Shown here: positions 32,352 through 40,330 of the stretch, piece after piece
How positions within the stretch are numbered: the stretch's first letter is position 1
Layout of the letters: every line of letters begins with the position of its first letter
NCBI GenBank assembly: GCA_021846045.1
Contig: JAJZCM010000011.1
Location: 1-40,723 of the forward strand
Length of the DNA stretch: 40,723 nucleotides
DNA from: a bacterium
Lineage (GTDB): Bacteria > Elusimicrobiota > Elusimicrobia > UBA1565 > UBA9628
Direction: 5' to 3'
Made by a program: the position numbers and the translations under genes
The notes under the pieces: model-generated
Seen by the model: the letters and a program-made list of their open reading frames with translations, nothing else
Database searches by the model: none
What the model was told of the DNA's origin: nothing

Positions 32352-33252
32352 AAAACCCCCTCATGGGCACGGGAGACGGCAAGCCGAATTGCCGGATGAT
32401 TTCAAGGATTCGTTCCGGCCTTCCCCAATCGCTCCAGACGACCCCCCTCATCGGAAGGACGTTGATTTTATGCGCGCCGGCTTCAATTACGTCTTTTGAA
32501 AAATCGAGGGGCGAGAGGCTCTTGTAAAATATTTCCGCTTCTTCCTCGGAGATACCCAAATCGAGCAGGGGAGATATTTTTTCAAAGCGCCGCATGAGTT
32601 CCGGCGTCGTTTCACGCGCCAATTCCCATAGGGTTTTGACTTTTGAGACTGTGATCATGGTATTCCATAAAGCCCCGCGGCTCCATAACCGGGCCGCTTC
32701 ATCCAAGGGGGGTTTTTCCCGGAACCGAAAAACAGCGTAAATTTCAGAATAGTTTGTGTTCTGTCCTGTTTCGATCCATCCATAGTCGGTCTCGGGGCTT
32801 GTCGCGAGGGCGGCCAGTAACAGCGGCCTTTGGGGAGCGTCTTTGACGGCCTTAACGGCTAAGCGTAAAAGTTTCGAGAAAGCGCGGTTGGGCGCGACAA
32901 AATGATCCGAGGGAAGAATGGCGACGATTGCTTCGGGGTCCCGGGGGAGGATATGGGCGAGGCAATAGAGAATCCCGATTCCAGTTCCCATGTTTTGCGG
33001 CTGCTTAATAATGCGTCCGAGCTTTGCCTGGGTGGGAATAAAGGAAAACTGACTTTTTCCCACAATAGTGAGGATTTGATTGATGGGGCTGATGCTGAGC
33101 GCGCGATGGACCGTCTTTTCCACCATCGTTTGAGTCCCGCCTAAAGCGCAAAATTGTTTCGGGCAATCCCGCCCGAACCAGCTTTTAATTGCGGGCCTCA
33201 GCCTGCTGCCTTCTCCGGCGGCAAGAACAATTGACCAAGGTTTTGTTTCCAC
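32296..33252 (-). CDS. Sugar-phosphate nucleotidyltransferase (mannose-1-phosphate guanylyltransferase-like)
   Basis: A 318-aa enzyme with the NTP-transferase signature VLAAGEGSRLRP...CPKQF, the metal-binding LPSDHF and TDYGWIE, as in ManC-type GDP-mannose pyrophosphorylases. It probably makes a GDP-sugar for surface glycans. It lacks the second isomerase domain of bifunctional ManC. GTG start after AGGAAG. The canonical GGxGTR loop reads AGEGSR, within the family's range. Exact sugar specificity is uncertain. Confidence 0.8.
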   Translation of the reverse strand: METKPWSIVLAAGEGSRLRPAIKSWFGRDCPKQFCALGGTQTMVEKTVHRALSISPINQILTIVGKSQFSFIPTQAKLGRIIKQPQNMGTGIGILYCLAHILPRDPEAIVAILPSDHFVAPNRAFSKLLRLAVKAVKDAPQRPLLLAALATSPETDYGWIETGQNTNYSEIYAVFRFREKPPLDEAARLWSRGALWNTMITVSKVKTLWELARETTPELMRRFEKISPLLDLGISEEEAEIFYKSLSPLDFSKDVIEAGAHKINVLPMRGVVWSDWGRPERILEIIRQFGLPSPVPMRGFYGPDRTFEERALRVKSFA

Positions 33253-33346
33253 ATATGTCTTCCTAGCAACAATTTTTCTTAATCTGGAATTTATGTTGCG
33301 CCAAGGATTTCAGAGGCGTTTAGGCGTAGTCGTGAGGAGGTAGTCT

Positions 33347-34252
33347 ATGAAAAACCATTCTTCAGGGACAGGAGTCGCGGAAAAACCGGCGGTTAATGCC
33401 TTAATCAATAAACATTGTCCGCCCAAGCGTATTTTAGTGGCCTTAGATCCATCCCGAGCTTCCGAGATCGCTTGGGAAGAGGCTGAGATTTTATCGAAGA
33501 TTTGGAGATCCAAGGTGGAAGGGGTGTATGTTCAGCCCTGGCTGTGGGCCGGAAATAGCGAATTTGGGTATGCGGATCCGCAATTGACGGCCAAAACCTC
33601 GGAGGAAACGGTCGAGCGCTTGCGGCGGAATTTAGGCATTAAGGAAAGGATTGTCTCTCTTCCCGGAGACCCCGTTGAAGAAATTACCCGTTGGGCGCAC
33701 ACGAATAAATTTGATCTCATTGTGGTTGGAACGCAGTCGCGTTTGGGACTGGCGAGAGCGTTTCATTCATCGGTGGCCGAGGCGGTTGTTCGCCACAGCC
33801 AGGTTCCTGTCTTGATCGCGAAAAGGCCGGTTAAAAAACCCGAGGCGATATTGGCTCCTTATGATTTAAACATCAGTTCCGTTCCCGGACTCGAGTTCGC
33901 CGCCGCCTGCGCGAAAATCATGGACGCGCGGCTTAATATTTTTCATGTCGCGGCGGCCCCGAATGCGGAGTTTTCCGGGGATCTCTCCCACATAAAGAAA
34001 ACCATCTTGTCCGGGCTTGATAATTTGCCGGCGCCTCAAAAGCCGCATAAAATCGAGGCTCAAGTCGCTTGGGGAAAGCCCATCAATGAAATCCTCAAGG
34101 CTTCGTTGGAGGCGGATCTGGTCGTTTTGACGGCGCGTTCTCGCGGGTTTTTGGAAGACATGATTCTAGGAACGACTGCGGAAAGGGTGATTCGTTACAG
34201 CGAGTCTTCGGTTTTGGCGGTTCCGGCGGTGGCGGACAAGGGAGAGATATAA
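33347..34252 (+). CDS. Tandem universal stress protein
   Basis: A 301-aa protein with two USP domains (about 22-160 and 165-298). Domain 1 has KRILVALDPS and the phosphate-binding GTQSRLGLARAFHSSVAEAV. Domain 2 has TARSRGFLEDMILGTTAERV and SSVLAVP. Both look ATP-binding (G-x2-G-x9-G[S/T] type). SD GAGGAGG lies 7 nt before the ATG. A second, broken copy of its 5' end occurs at 20754-21100. It leads a row of stress-type genes (HHE, CBS) on the same strand. Confidence 0.93.
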   Translation: MKNHSSGTGVAEKPAVNALINKHCPPKRILVALDPSRASEIAWEEAEILSKIWRSKVEGVYVQPWLWAGNSEFGYADPQLTAKTSEETVERLRRNLGIKERIVSLPGDPVEEITRWAHTNKFDLIVVGTQSRLGLARAFHSSVAEAVVRHSQVPVLIAKRPVKKPEAILAPYDLNISSVPGLEFAAACAKIMDARLNIFHVAAAPNAEFSGDLSHIKKTILSGLDNLPAPQKPHKIEAQVAWGKPINEILKASLEADLVVLTARSRGFLEDMILGTTAERVIRYSESSVLAVPAVADKGEI

Positions 34253-34278
34253 ACGGCCTCAACGAAGCGGGAGCCAAG

Positions 34279-34764
34279 ATGAATCTTTTTGGAGAAGTAA
34301 AAGCGGAACACCACGCTTTGGAGAGAATGATTGAGCGCTTGGGGCTTGCCGCCCGGATTGATGGAATCGGGGCCTGGGGAAGGATTTGGGCAGTCTTGGC
34401 CCTTCTTCTTCCGGTGTTGGAGAACCATGAAGAGTTGGAAACTTTCCTCATTGAGAAAGAGTCCTACTTGAAAGAACTCGGCGCTGCGGCTATTTTAGAT
34501 GAGATTGAAGAGCAGCATCTCCATCTGAAAAAGTTAATGGAACAAATTAGGAGCCTTCCGATTCAGCCGGCGCAAGGCCCCCTAAGCCGTCTGCGAAGAT
34601 GGTCTGAGGAATTGGCCGCGCTTTTGCGCCTCCATTTTAAAACGGAAGAAGATCGCCTTTGGCCCCATTATATTCGGACCATGAGCCGTTCCTTGGGACG
34701 TTCAATGGGGCGGCGCATAGAAAATAACGCCCTAGGGGCCAAGAAAATTCTTAAAAAAATGTAA
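34279..34764 (+). CDS. Second hemerythrin-like (HHE domain) protein
   Basis: A 161-aa helical protein. The ligand-bearing positions are VKAEHHALE in helix 1, LENHEELETF in helix 2, IEEQHLHLKK in helix 3 and LHFKTEEDRLWPHY in helix 4, which fits an HHE di-iron domain. It lies 26 bp after uspA and 35 bp before the CBS gene. It is only weakly similar to the HHE protein at 31833, so they are separate paralogues. Confidence 0.8.
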   Translation: MNLFGEVKAEHHALERMIERLGLAARIDGIGAWGRIWAVLALLLPVLENHEELETFLIEKESYLKELGAAAILDEIEEQHLHLKKLMEQIRSLPIQPAQGPLSRLRRWSEELAALLRLHFKTEEDRLWPHYIRTMSRSLGRSMGRRIENNALGAKKILKKM

Positions 34765-34799
34765 GACCGTCATTCCAATGTAAAGGAAGGAGAAAATTT

Positions 34800-35267
34800 A
34801 TGAAGGCAAAAGACATCATGCGGAAGAATGTCGTGACCATTTCACCCTTGGCGACGGTCAAGGAATTGGCGGATTTATTGACTAAGCATAGGATCACGGG
34901 TGTTCCTGTGGTTGACAGCCATGGGGGGCTGATGGGAGTCGTATCCCAAACCGACATCGTCAGAAAGGAAACGCGCCGGGAAGAGGAAACCCTGGATTTT
35001 TACCGGGATGTGATGCCCCTTTTGGAGTCTGTTTCAAGAAGGCCGGAGGAGGCGACGGTTTTTGATTTGATGACGCCCGCAGTTTTATCTGCGGATGAGG
35101 AGACCCCGGTCGGCGATTTGGCGCGCCAAATGCTCGCGCGAAAAATTCATCGCTTGCCGGTTACCAGAGAAAAGCGTTTGGTGGGTATTGTCTCAACGGT
35201 GGATATCTTGCGGGCCTTTGTGGAGATGGAAGAGCTTCGTCCTATTGATGGGGCAGGTCGACTATAA
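34800..35267 (+). CDS. CBS-domain pair protein
   Basis: A 155-aa protein made of two CBS domains forming one Bateman module: MKAKDIMRKNVVTISPLATV...GVPVVDSHGGLMGVVSQTDI and VFDLMTPAVLSADEETPVGDL...HRLPVTREKRLVGIVSTVDI. Such modules bind adenine nucleotides and report energy state. No effector domain is attached. The start follows AAGGAAGGAG. Its last 26 bp overlap the convergent histidine kinase gene. Confidence 0.93.
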   Translation: MKAKDIMRKNVVTISPLATVKELADLLTKHRITGVPVVDSHGGLMGVVSQTDIVRKETRREEETLDFYRDVMPLLESVSRRPEEATVFDLMTPAVLSADEETPVGDLARQMLARKIHRLPVTREKRLVGIVSTVDILRAFVEMEELRPIDGAGRL

Positions 35268-35967
35268 ACTCGCTTCCTTTCCCTAATTCCGAGTGGACAT
35301 AGATCTCGCCTCCCATGGCGCGCACGGCTTCCCGGCAGAAGGCGAGGCCGAGGCCGTTCCCTTGAATGAGACCCTGTCTTCTAGCTTCGGCTTGATGAAA
35401 ACGGTCAAAAAGAGTTTTCATTCCGTTGGGTGGAATTCCGATTCCGTTGTCTGAAACAGAGATTTGAACGGGGTCTCCGTTTTTTGCGGCCAGGACAATG
35501 GAGATTTTCCCGCCCCGATGAGTGAATTTAAGCGCATTGTTGAGGAGGTTCTGGAGGATCCTCTCAAGCAGGTTCTCATCGGCAAAAACCTTATTTCTTT
35601 CGCCGATTTTTATTTCAATGGAGATGCTTTTAGCTTGAGAGAGAGAAATTTCGTCTTCAACGACGCGGTCCACCAGCGGACGGAGAAGTATTTCCTTCTT
35701 GAATACCGGCATCACTCCTTCGTCTAATTTCGCGATGTCTAAAAATAGATCTAAAAGCTCCATCATGCGCTTTCCGGAGCGTATGCTGATGTTGAGAAGT
35801 TCGACTTCTTTTTCGCTTAGAGGCCGGGTTCCGGCCACTTCCCGGATGACTTGAAGAACCGCCGAGATATTAGAGAGGGGAGCGCGCAAATCATGGGCGA
35901 TCATGCGCCGCCATTCCTCCTTCTGTTTGGGCAGATCTTCTTCTATCGCCGCCTTGCTTGTATTCAT
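35242..35967 (-). CDS. Small cytosolic histidine kinase without a sensor domain
   Basis: A 241-aa kinase from ATG 35967, which lies 5 bp after the stop of the SRPBCC gene; the longer frame to 36006 would overlap that gene. It has HisKA with the H-box RRMIAHDLRAPLSNI and a HATPase with NLLNNALKFTHRGG, VSDNGIGIP and GNGLGLAFCREAV. It lacks membrane segments and any PAS, GAF or receiver domain, so the signal must come from a partner. No response regulator is adjacent. Confidence 0.88.
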   Translation of the reverse strand: MNTSKAAIEEDLPKQKEEWRRMIAHDLRAPLSNISAVLQVIREVAGTRPLSEKEVELLNISIRSGKRMMELLDLFLDIAKLDEGVMPVFKKEILLRPLVDRVVEDEISLSQAKSISIEIKIGERNKVFADENLLERILQNLLNNALKFTHRGGKISIVLAAKNGDPVQISVSDNGIGIPPNGMKTLFDRFHQAEARRQGLIQGNGLGLAFCREAVRAMGGEIYVHSELGKGSEFIVDLPHQ

Positions 35968-35972
35968 ATCCG

Positions 35973-36545
35973 TTATCCCGCGCTCCTCCGGATGATTTCG
36001 GAACAAATCTCATTAAGAGGCGCTCGCGCATTCGACTTAAAAGCGTGCTTGCCGATAAGCCAGGGAGTCCATTCCTTAGGCTCGGCTTCGAGGCGATAAA
36101 CAATGCGGGTTTGGCCCTGGATGCTGGAGAGTTCCCAAGAACCTTCATAGATTGAAAAATTTTTCTTGGAGATGTCCGTAAAGGAAATCAGGTCTAAAGG
36201 ATGCTCGTGAATAAGCAACTTGAGGTCAAATGAGCGGTTGATGAAGAAAACTTTTCCTGAAATTTCCTGATGGATCAGAAACATCGATTTTTCATGTTCT
36301 AGGATTACGCTTGAATTGACGCCTCCGACAAAGTCGGAGATGTGAGCATAATCGGTCAAGACATTCCACGCGGACACGAGAGGGGTCTTAACATAAAATT
36401 CGCCTTTAATAAAGTAAATTCCTTTGTGAGAGCGGATGCTGGTAAAGATATCGCATTCGTGCGCGGCGGCTGAACCAGAAAAAACCGGCATCCCCGTGAG
36501 GAGAAAAACCGAGGCAACCGCCGCTACCCTAATGTAGTGAGTCAT
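35973..36545 (-). CDS. Exported SRPBCC/START-fold protein (coenzyme Q-binding/cyclase-like)
   Basis: A 190-aa protein with a signal peptide (VAAVASVFLLTGMPVFSGSAAA) and a SRPBCC-type lipid-binding fold: GEFYVKTPLVSAWNVLTDYAHISDF-type start, ISGKVFFINRSFDLKL, SWELSSIQGQTRIVYRLEA and WLIGKHAFKSN with a final long helix. These proteins carry a hydrophobic ligand in a central cavity. Export would place it in the periplasm, next to YceI, another periplasmic lipid-binding family. It is 16 bp from the YceI gene and 5 bp from the kinase. Confidence 0.75.
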   Translation of the reverse strand: MTHYIRVAAVASVFLLTGMPVFSGSAAAHECDIFTSIRSHKGIYFIKGEFYVKTPLVSAWNVLTDYAHISDFVGGVNSSVILEHEKSMFLIHQEISGKVFFINRSFDLKLLIHEHPLDLISFTDISKKNFSIYEGSWELSSIQGQTRIVYRLEAEPKEWTPWLIGKHAFKSNARAPLNEICSEIIRRSAG

Positions 36546-36561
36546 AAATTTATTTATTTCG

Positions 36562-37173
36562 TCACTCCGACGAAAGAGGACTTAAAACCAAATGATAATG
36601 AACTATGACGAAGTCATCAACCTTGATGCTACCGAACATCATCGTTGGAGGCGTAATTCCATAGGCGCTCATTTTAACCGATTGAGAACCGCTGATGGAT
36701 AAATCAGACCCTGAAAGATTAATAGTTGCATTGAGAATCACGGGCTTTGAGACCCCTGAAATAGAGAGAGAGCCCGGTACGGAGATGGTTTTTTTCGGCC
36801 CCGTAGTGGAAACAGAATAGGATTTCAGGGAAAAAACAATGTTCGGGTAACGGGAAGCCTTCATCGCTCTTTGGATGTTCTCATCCATCACTTCGAATTC
36901 AGACCTTAAACCCTTGATGGGAACCGTTGCGGTTAGATGAGCCGAGTGGCCCTTAAGAATTTCCACTGACGCGCCCTGTAAGCTCGCAGCCTTAAAAACC
37001 ATTTGAAGGTTGAAAGTCGAGGCTTTGATGATGAAGGGATGAAGAGTGGATTTCCCCGATATCCAGACGCGGCTTTCAGGAGAAGAATTAAATTTGATGG
37101 ACGCCGCATAAGAAAACGAAGCCGCGAGGGTCAAGAATGCGCTCAGTAAGAATGCGATTCGTCTTGTGTTCAT
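36562..37173 (-). CDS. YceI-family periplasmic protein
   Basis: A 203-aa protein starting at ATG 37173 with AGGAGC upstream (a TTG two codons earlier is less likely). A signal peptide (FLLSAFLTLAASFSYAA) precedes a lipocalin-like YceI barrel: SRVWISGKSTLHPFI, then AMKASRYPNIVFSLKSY, PGSLSISGVSKPVIL and GSIKVDDFVIVHYHL. YceI proteins bind polyisoprenoid or amide lipids. Promoter motif 37193-37210 is shared with the cytochrome gene. Confidence 0.88.
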   Translation of the reverse strand: MNTRRIAFLLSAFLTLAASFSYAASIKFNSSPESRVWISGKSTLHPFIIKASTFNLQMVFKAASLQGASVEILKGHSAHLTATVPIKGLRSEFEVMDENIQRAMKASRYPNIVFSLKSYSVSTTGPKKTISVPGSLSISGVSKPVILNATINLSGSDLSISGSQSVKMSAYGITPPTMMFGSIKVDDFVIVHYHLVLSPLSSE

Positions 37174-37192
37174 ACCCAAGTTGCTCCTAGAT

Positions 37193-37210
37193 AAATTATA
37201 AGCAACAAAA
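37193..37210 (-). promoter_or_regulatory. Promoter motif upstream of the YceI gene
   Basis: In gene sense TTTTGTTGCTTATAATTT, with a perfect TATAAT (37195-37200) preceded by TTGCT. The same 18 bp occur upstream of the cytochrome gene at 39281-39298, while the surrounding bases differ. It is probably an extended -10 promoter. Confidence 0.5.
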
Positions 37211-37281
37211 TGGCCAATGTGTACGGCATAAAAAGAAGGGGCGGCTGGAAACGTCCGCTCCTTAACTGCTACCAGCGGGAT

Positions 37282-38703
37282 TTAGAACAGGAATTGTACC
37301 ATCATCCTCAATTCCGGAACTACAGCTCGCACCGTGGTGTTTCCCGCTCCGGTTCCGGCGCTGGCTTCAAACGGCATATCGGCCATGACATAGGATCCGA
37401 TGCCGCCTGGCCCCGTGTTATCAAACACAGGCATGTTGAGATAAACAGGCGCTTCCGTCACGAATTTAACGTTTTGACCCTTGATATACCATGTGAAAGA
37501 AGGCGTAAATTCATCGATGACCGCATCCCCGCTGGCCTTAAACCCCGCGTCTCCGACGGTTTGGCCGGTGTCGATGGCCGCGTAGCGTAAAGAGAATTCA
37601 TATTTCTGATGGACCAAATAACTCCCTTGCAGGCGGGCGGTTGCCATGTGGATCTCACCGTATAAGTTCTGATATCCGCCCCAATTGACTTCGGCTTCGC
37701 CTGAGACGGCGTTTCCATCAGCCAGAGGTTTGCGGATGACGGCATCTCCGCCAACCATGAAAATATCTCCCATTTGCATCGCGGCCGCGTTGGGGGCGCC
37801 TTGGTCGATGTACGGGTTCCACTGGGAGCTCAGCATCATGGTGGGATAAGGCAGATTCAGATTCAAGGCCGAGGAATGTCCAATCTGGGTATCCTTACTA
37901 AACAGCGCATTAAAGTAAGCCGCTTTCTCAGTTTGTTTAAGCCCCAAGTCGGTTTCTACGACGTGGTAAATGTCCTCATCAACGCCGTCGTTATAACCGG
38001 CGCGGACGACGATTTCTGGAATGCCGAAATTTTCCGGCAAATAACGTTGCGGAACATCCTCTCCCGCCCCCGACATGACCGCGATTGTTCCGGCGAGTTT
38101 ATCCTTGTAGCCTTGCAGGGCCAAGCCGTAATCGCGCGTTCCATTTCCGACTGCGTCGCTTGCGATTGAACGCCCGGAAAACGGCATGTAGCCCGTGTCG
38201 GTGAGATTTTCCCGGCTGTAGGGCACGCGGAACTGCCCGACTTTAAGGGAGGTGTCTTTTCCGAGTCTGGGGAGGGGGATGTCAACTGACATATCGAGAA
38301 GCGTAAAAGCGACATTCGGCTGATTGCTTTCAACGATGTTCTCGCCTCCCAAGGCCAATTGGGTTTCAAACTTATAGCCTTCAAAGTCTCCTCTCATTCC
38401 CAAGCGTGATTCTTGGATGAAGGAGTAGACTCTTTGGTGCGCCCGTACGGGATCGGGAACGATTTCCCCGACTCCGAGCATCTGCATTCGTCCGAACACA
38501 TTGAGGTTCATCTTATCGGTATTGACAATTGGGATGCCTCCATCGTACCAAGGCTGGACTCCGTTCCCATCGAACGGTTTGCCGTTAAAGAATGTGCTCG
38601 TGTCAGGAACGACATTTCCAACCGGCGGAACCTCGGCTCTTGCCTTGGACGCCCATCCAATCAAGAGCGTTCCCATCACCAACCAGACTGCGCGCGATTT
38701 CAT
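37282..38703 (-). CDS. Porin-like outer-membrane beta-barrel protein
   Basis: About 473 aa from ATG 38703, which follows AAGGAGGAG; the longer frame runs into the cytochrome gene. A signal peptide (VWLVMGTLLIGWASKARA) is followed by alternating strands such as NVFGRMQMLGVGEI, RLGMRGDFEGYKFETQLAL, SLKVGQFRVPYSREN and a C-terminal strand ending in FLF, the terminal-Phe signal for BAM insertion. It resembles phosphate-selective porins (OprO/P family). It lies 13 bp after the cytochrome gene, so the pair is probably one unit. Substrate unknown. Confidence 0.8.
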   Translation of the reverse strand: MKSRAVWLVMGTLLIGWASKARAEVPPVGNVVPDTSTFFNGKPFDGNGVQPWYDGGIPIVNTDKMNLNVFGRMQMLGVGEIVPDPVRAHQRVYSFIQESRLGMRGDFEGYKFETQLALGGENIVESNQPNVAFTLLDMSVDIPLPRLGKDTSLKVGQFRVPYSRENLTDTGYMPFSGRSIASDAVGNGTRDYGLALQGYKDKLAGTIAVMSGAGEDVPQRYLPENFGIPEIVVRAGYNDGVDEDIYHVVETDLGLKQTEKAAYFNALFSKDTQIGHSSALNLNLPYPTMMLSSQWNPYIDQGAPNAAAMQMGDIFMVGGDAVIRKPLADGNAVSGEAEVNWGGYQNLYGEIHMATARLQGSYLVHQKYEFSLRYAAIDTGQTVGDAGFKASGDAVIDEFTPSFTWYIKGQNVKFVTEAPVYLNMPVFDNTGPGGIGSYVMADMPFEASAGTGAGNTTVRAVVPELRMMVQFLF

Positions 38704-38716
38704 AACTCCTCCTTGG

Positions 38717-39247
38717 TCATAGACCATTAGTTATTTCTTTTAAATTCTTGAGCAGGCGTTTGCGTTCTTGTTCCCATTCCTTGGAATTCATCCCAGTTTT
38801 GCGTTTTTTCGAGTCATAGACGAGAAACTCGTAGATCTCGCGACCTTCTTTCTTACTGATGACGGCCCCGTGTTTGGACATCATTTTGTGAACGTAGTGG
38901 TCCCATATTGTGGGGCTGACTTTCCAAACGTCGGTATCCTTAAAAATTTCCGGGTCCTCTTTTTTTGCGATGATTTCTCCCTTTTGCGTCAATTCTAAGA
39001 ACTGAGCGTTAATCGGTCGGGCCACTGTATGACATTTGGAGCAACGCGTTATAAATAGTTTGTAGTAGGCTTGCATTTTCTTGGGGTAATGAGAGACGTT
39101 AATTGTGGTGGGGCCAAAATCATTGGGGATTACGCTGTCACGGAAGGCTTTTTCCATTTTATCGTCCGCCCACGGCTTGGACAGGAAAAACATAAGTCCT
39201 AGCATGGACATTGCCAAGACAATCCAGAGAGTTTTATGGGCATTCAT
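38717..39247 (-). CDS. Mono-heme c-type cytochrome, membrane-anchored or periplasmic
   Basis: A 176-aa protein with an N-terminal hydrophobic helix (LWIVLAMSMLGLMFFL) and one heme-binding site CSKCH (C69, C72, H73). KMMSKHG (about 131-137) can supply the distal Met. The segment after the heme is longer than in small cytochromes c and ends in a charged helix. Start ATG after AAGGAGG. It may carry electrons for an envelope redox chain; no partner oxidoreductase is present. Confidence 0.82.
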   Translation of the reverse strand: MNAHKTLWIVLAMSMLGLMFFLSKPWADDKMEKAFRDSVIPNDFGPTTINVSHYPKKMQAYYKLFITRCSKCHTVARPINAQFLELTQKGEIIAKKEDPEIFKDTDVWKVSPTIWDHYVHKMMSKHGAVISKKEGREIYEFLVYDSKKRKTGMNSKEWEQERKRLLKNLKEITNGL

Positions 39248-39280
39248 TTGAGGGCCTCCTTAAGTCTTAATTCCGGCAAA

Positions 39281-39298
39281 AAATTATAAGCAACAAAA
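39281..39298 (-). promoter_or_regulatory. Promoter motif upstream of the cytochrome gene
   Basis: Identical 18 bp to 37193-37210, with TATAAT in gene sense. It lies 34 bp before the start codon, leaving room for the AAGGAGG ribosome site. Confidence 0.5.
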
Positions 39299-39333
39299 GT
39301 TCCAAAAGCGGCGGAAGGGCGGAGGTCCTTGTT

Positions 39334-40215
39334 CTATTTTTGCTGCGGTTGTCGCCAGGTAAGAGGGTAGGCGCGAAAGGGTTGCAGCGCCTCTGGCTTA
39401 TGGGAGGCTTCATCTAATTTTTTCATAAAATCATTGATGTCGATTTTATGAAGGGCGGCTATGGGTCCAAGCGCTCGCTCAAAGGCCTTCAGGCCGCCGC
39501 CTTTTTTCCAAGATTCGTAGATTTCGCGATCGCTGAGCAGTCGTTCTACAGGAAGTCTAGCGCGCACGACGCGGACATTCGGGCTGTTGACAATGGAGAC
39601 AGGCGTGATTCCATAGGAGCCTTTAGGGAGTGGCATGGCCGGATTTGCGTAAAGTCCATAAAGTTCGCCGTCAAAGCTTCTGAAATTAGTGTCGTTAATA
39701 ATCTTCTCGATTTGCCCGATTCTCTCTAGTCCGGCATTTCGGAAAGCCTTATAAACGAACTCCGAGCAATTGACGGAACGATTATTAAGATGTTGCTCGT
39801 AATTGTAGGGAGTCCCAAGCATGTGGCGCATCTGCTCCAACAGGGCTTTTTGCTTCTTATTAGATAAAGGGGAAGCCGGCTCGAGCAACGTAAAGTTGAG
39901 TTTCCCCGAGGCATCGCGTGAACGAGCTAGAAAATCTGAAATATCGCTTTTTTGTACCGCAGGAGGATTGGAGTGATAAACCTGCCAGCGGCCGTTTTCC
40001 TTTTCGCCGATGACGCCGATGTGCCCGTAGCGGCTGCCTGTTAAGGCCTCGAAGAAAAATGTGCTTGGGTCCTTGATCATCTCGGAAATCCCAATGATTT
40101 GCCCCGTTTTTAGCGGCAGATCTTGGGGAACACTTTCCACCGTGCCGGCGCGAAGGACGCCTGGGAGAAAAGCGAACAATGCGTAGAGGACGACGGCTCT
40201 TATTTTTTTATTCAT
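39334..40215 (-). CDS. Exported YiiX/YebB-type cysteine hydrolase (permuted NlpC/P60 fold)
   Basis: About 293 aa from ATG 40215; an upstream ATG at 40257 would put 14 unlikely residues before the signal peptide KKIRAVVLYALFAFLPGVLRAG. Typical features are LKTGQIIGI, the catalytic His in SRYGHIGVIGE, and the catalytic Cys in NRSVNCSEFVYKAF, with MLGTPYNYEQ before it, as in YiiX/permuted papain-like amidases. It probably cleaves peptide or acyl-amide bonds in the envelope. Leader copy 3 lies 40 bp upstream. Confidence 0.82.
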   Translation of the reverse strand: MNKKIRAVVLYALFAFLPGVLRAGTVESVPQDLPLKTGQIIGISEMIKDPSTFFFEALTGSRYGHIGVIGEKENGRWQVYHSNPPAVQKSDISDFLARSRDASGKLNFTLLEPASPLSNKKQKALLEQMRHMLGTPYNYEQHLNNRSVNCSEFVYKAFRNAGLERIGQIEKIINDTNFRSFDGELYGLYANPAMPLPKGSYGITPVSIVNSPNVRVVRARLPVERLLSDREIYESWKKGGGLKAFERALGPIAALHKIDINDFMKKLDEASHKPEALQPFRAYPLTWRQPQQK

Positions 40216-40254
40216 GAGGCCTAGAGAAAGTTTAGCATGGTCGGAATGAAAATA

Positions 40255-40295
40255 CATGAACCAAAAGGCCTAGAGAGTTTCCGGCAAAGGGCCTA
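40255..40295 (-). promoter_or_regulatory. Conserved leader element, copy 3 (diverged)
   Basis: In gene sense it keeps TAGGCCCTTTGCCGGAAAC and TCTCTAGGCCTTTTGGTTC against the other two copies. The outer stem changes from GGUC/GACC to GGCC/GGUU and still pairs (two C-G, two G-U), while GCC/GGC is unchanged. A shorter echo, AGGCCTAGAGAAA, lies at 40218-40230 just before the start codon. Confidence 0.5.
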
Positions 40296-40330
40296 AAAAA
40301 CAGGCCGAAGCATAACGTCTTTCCAAGCCC

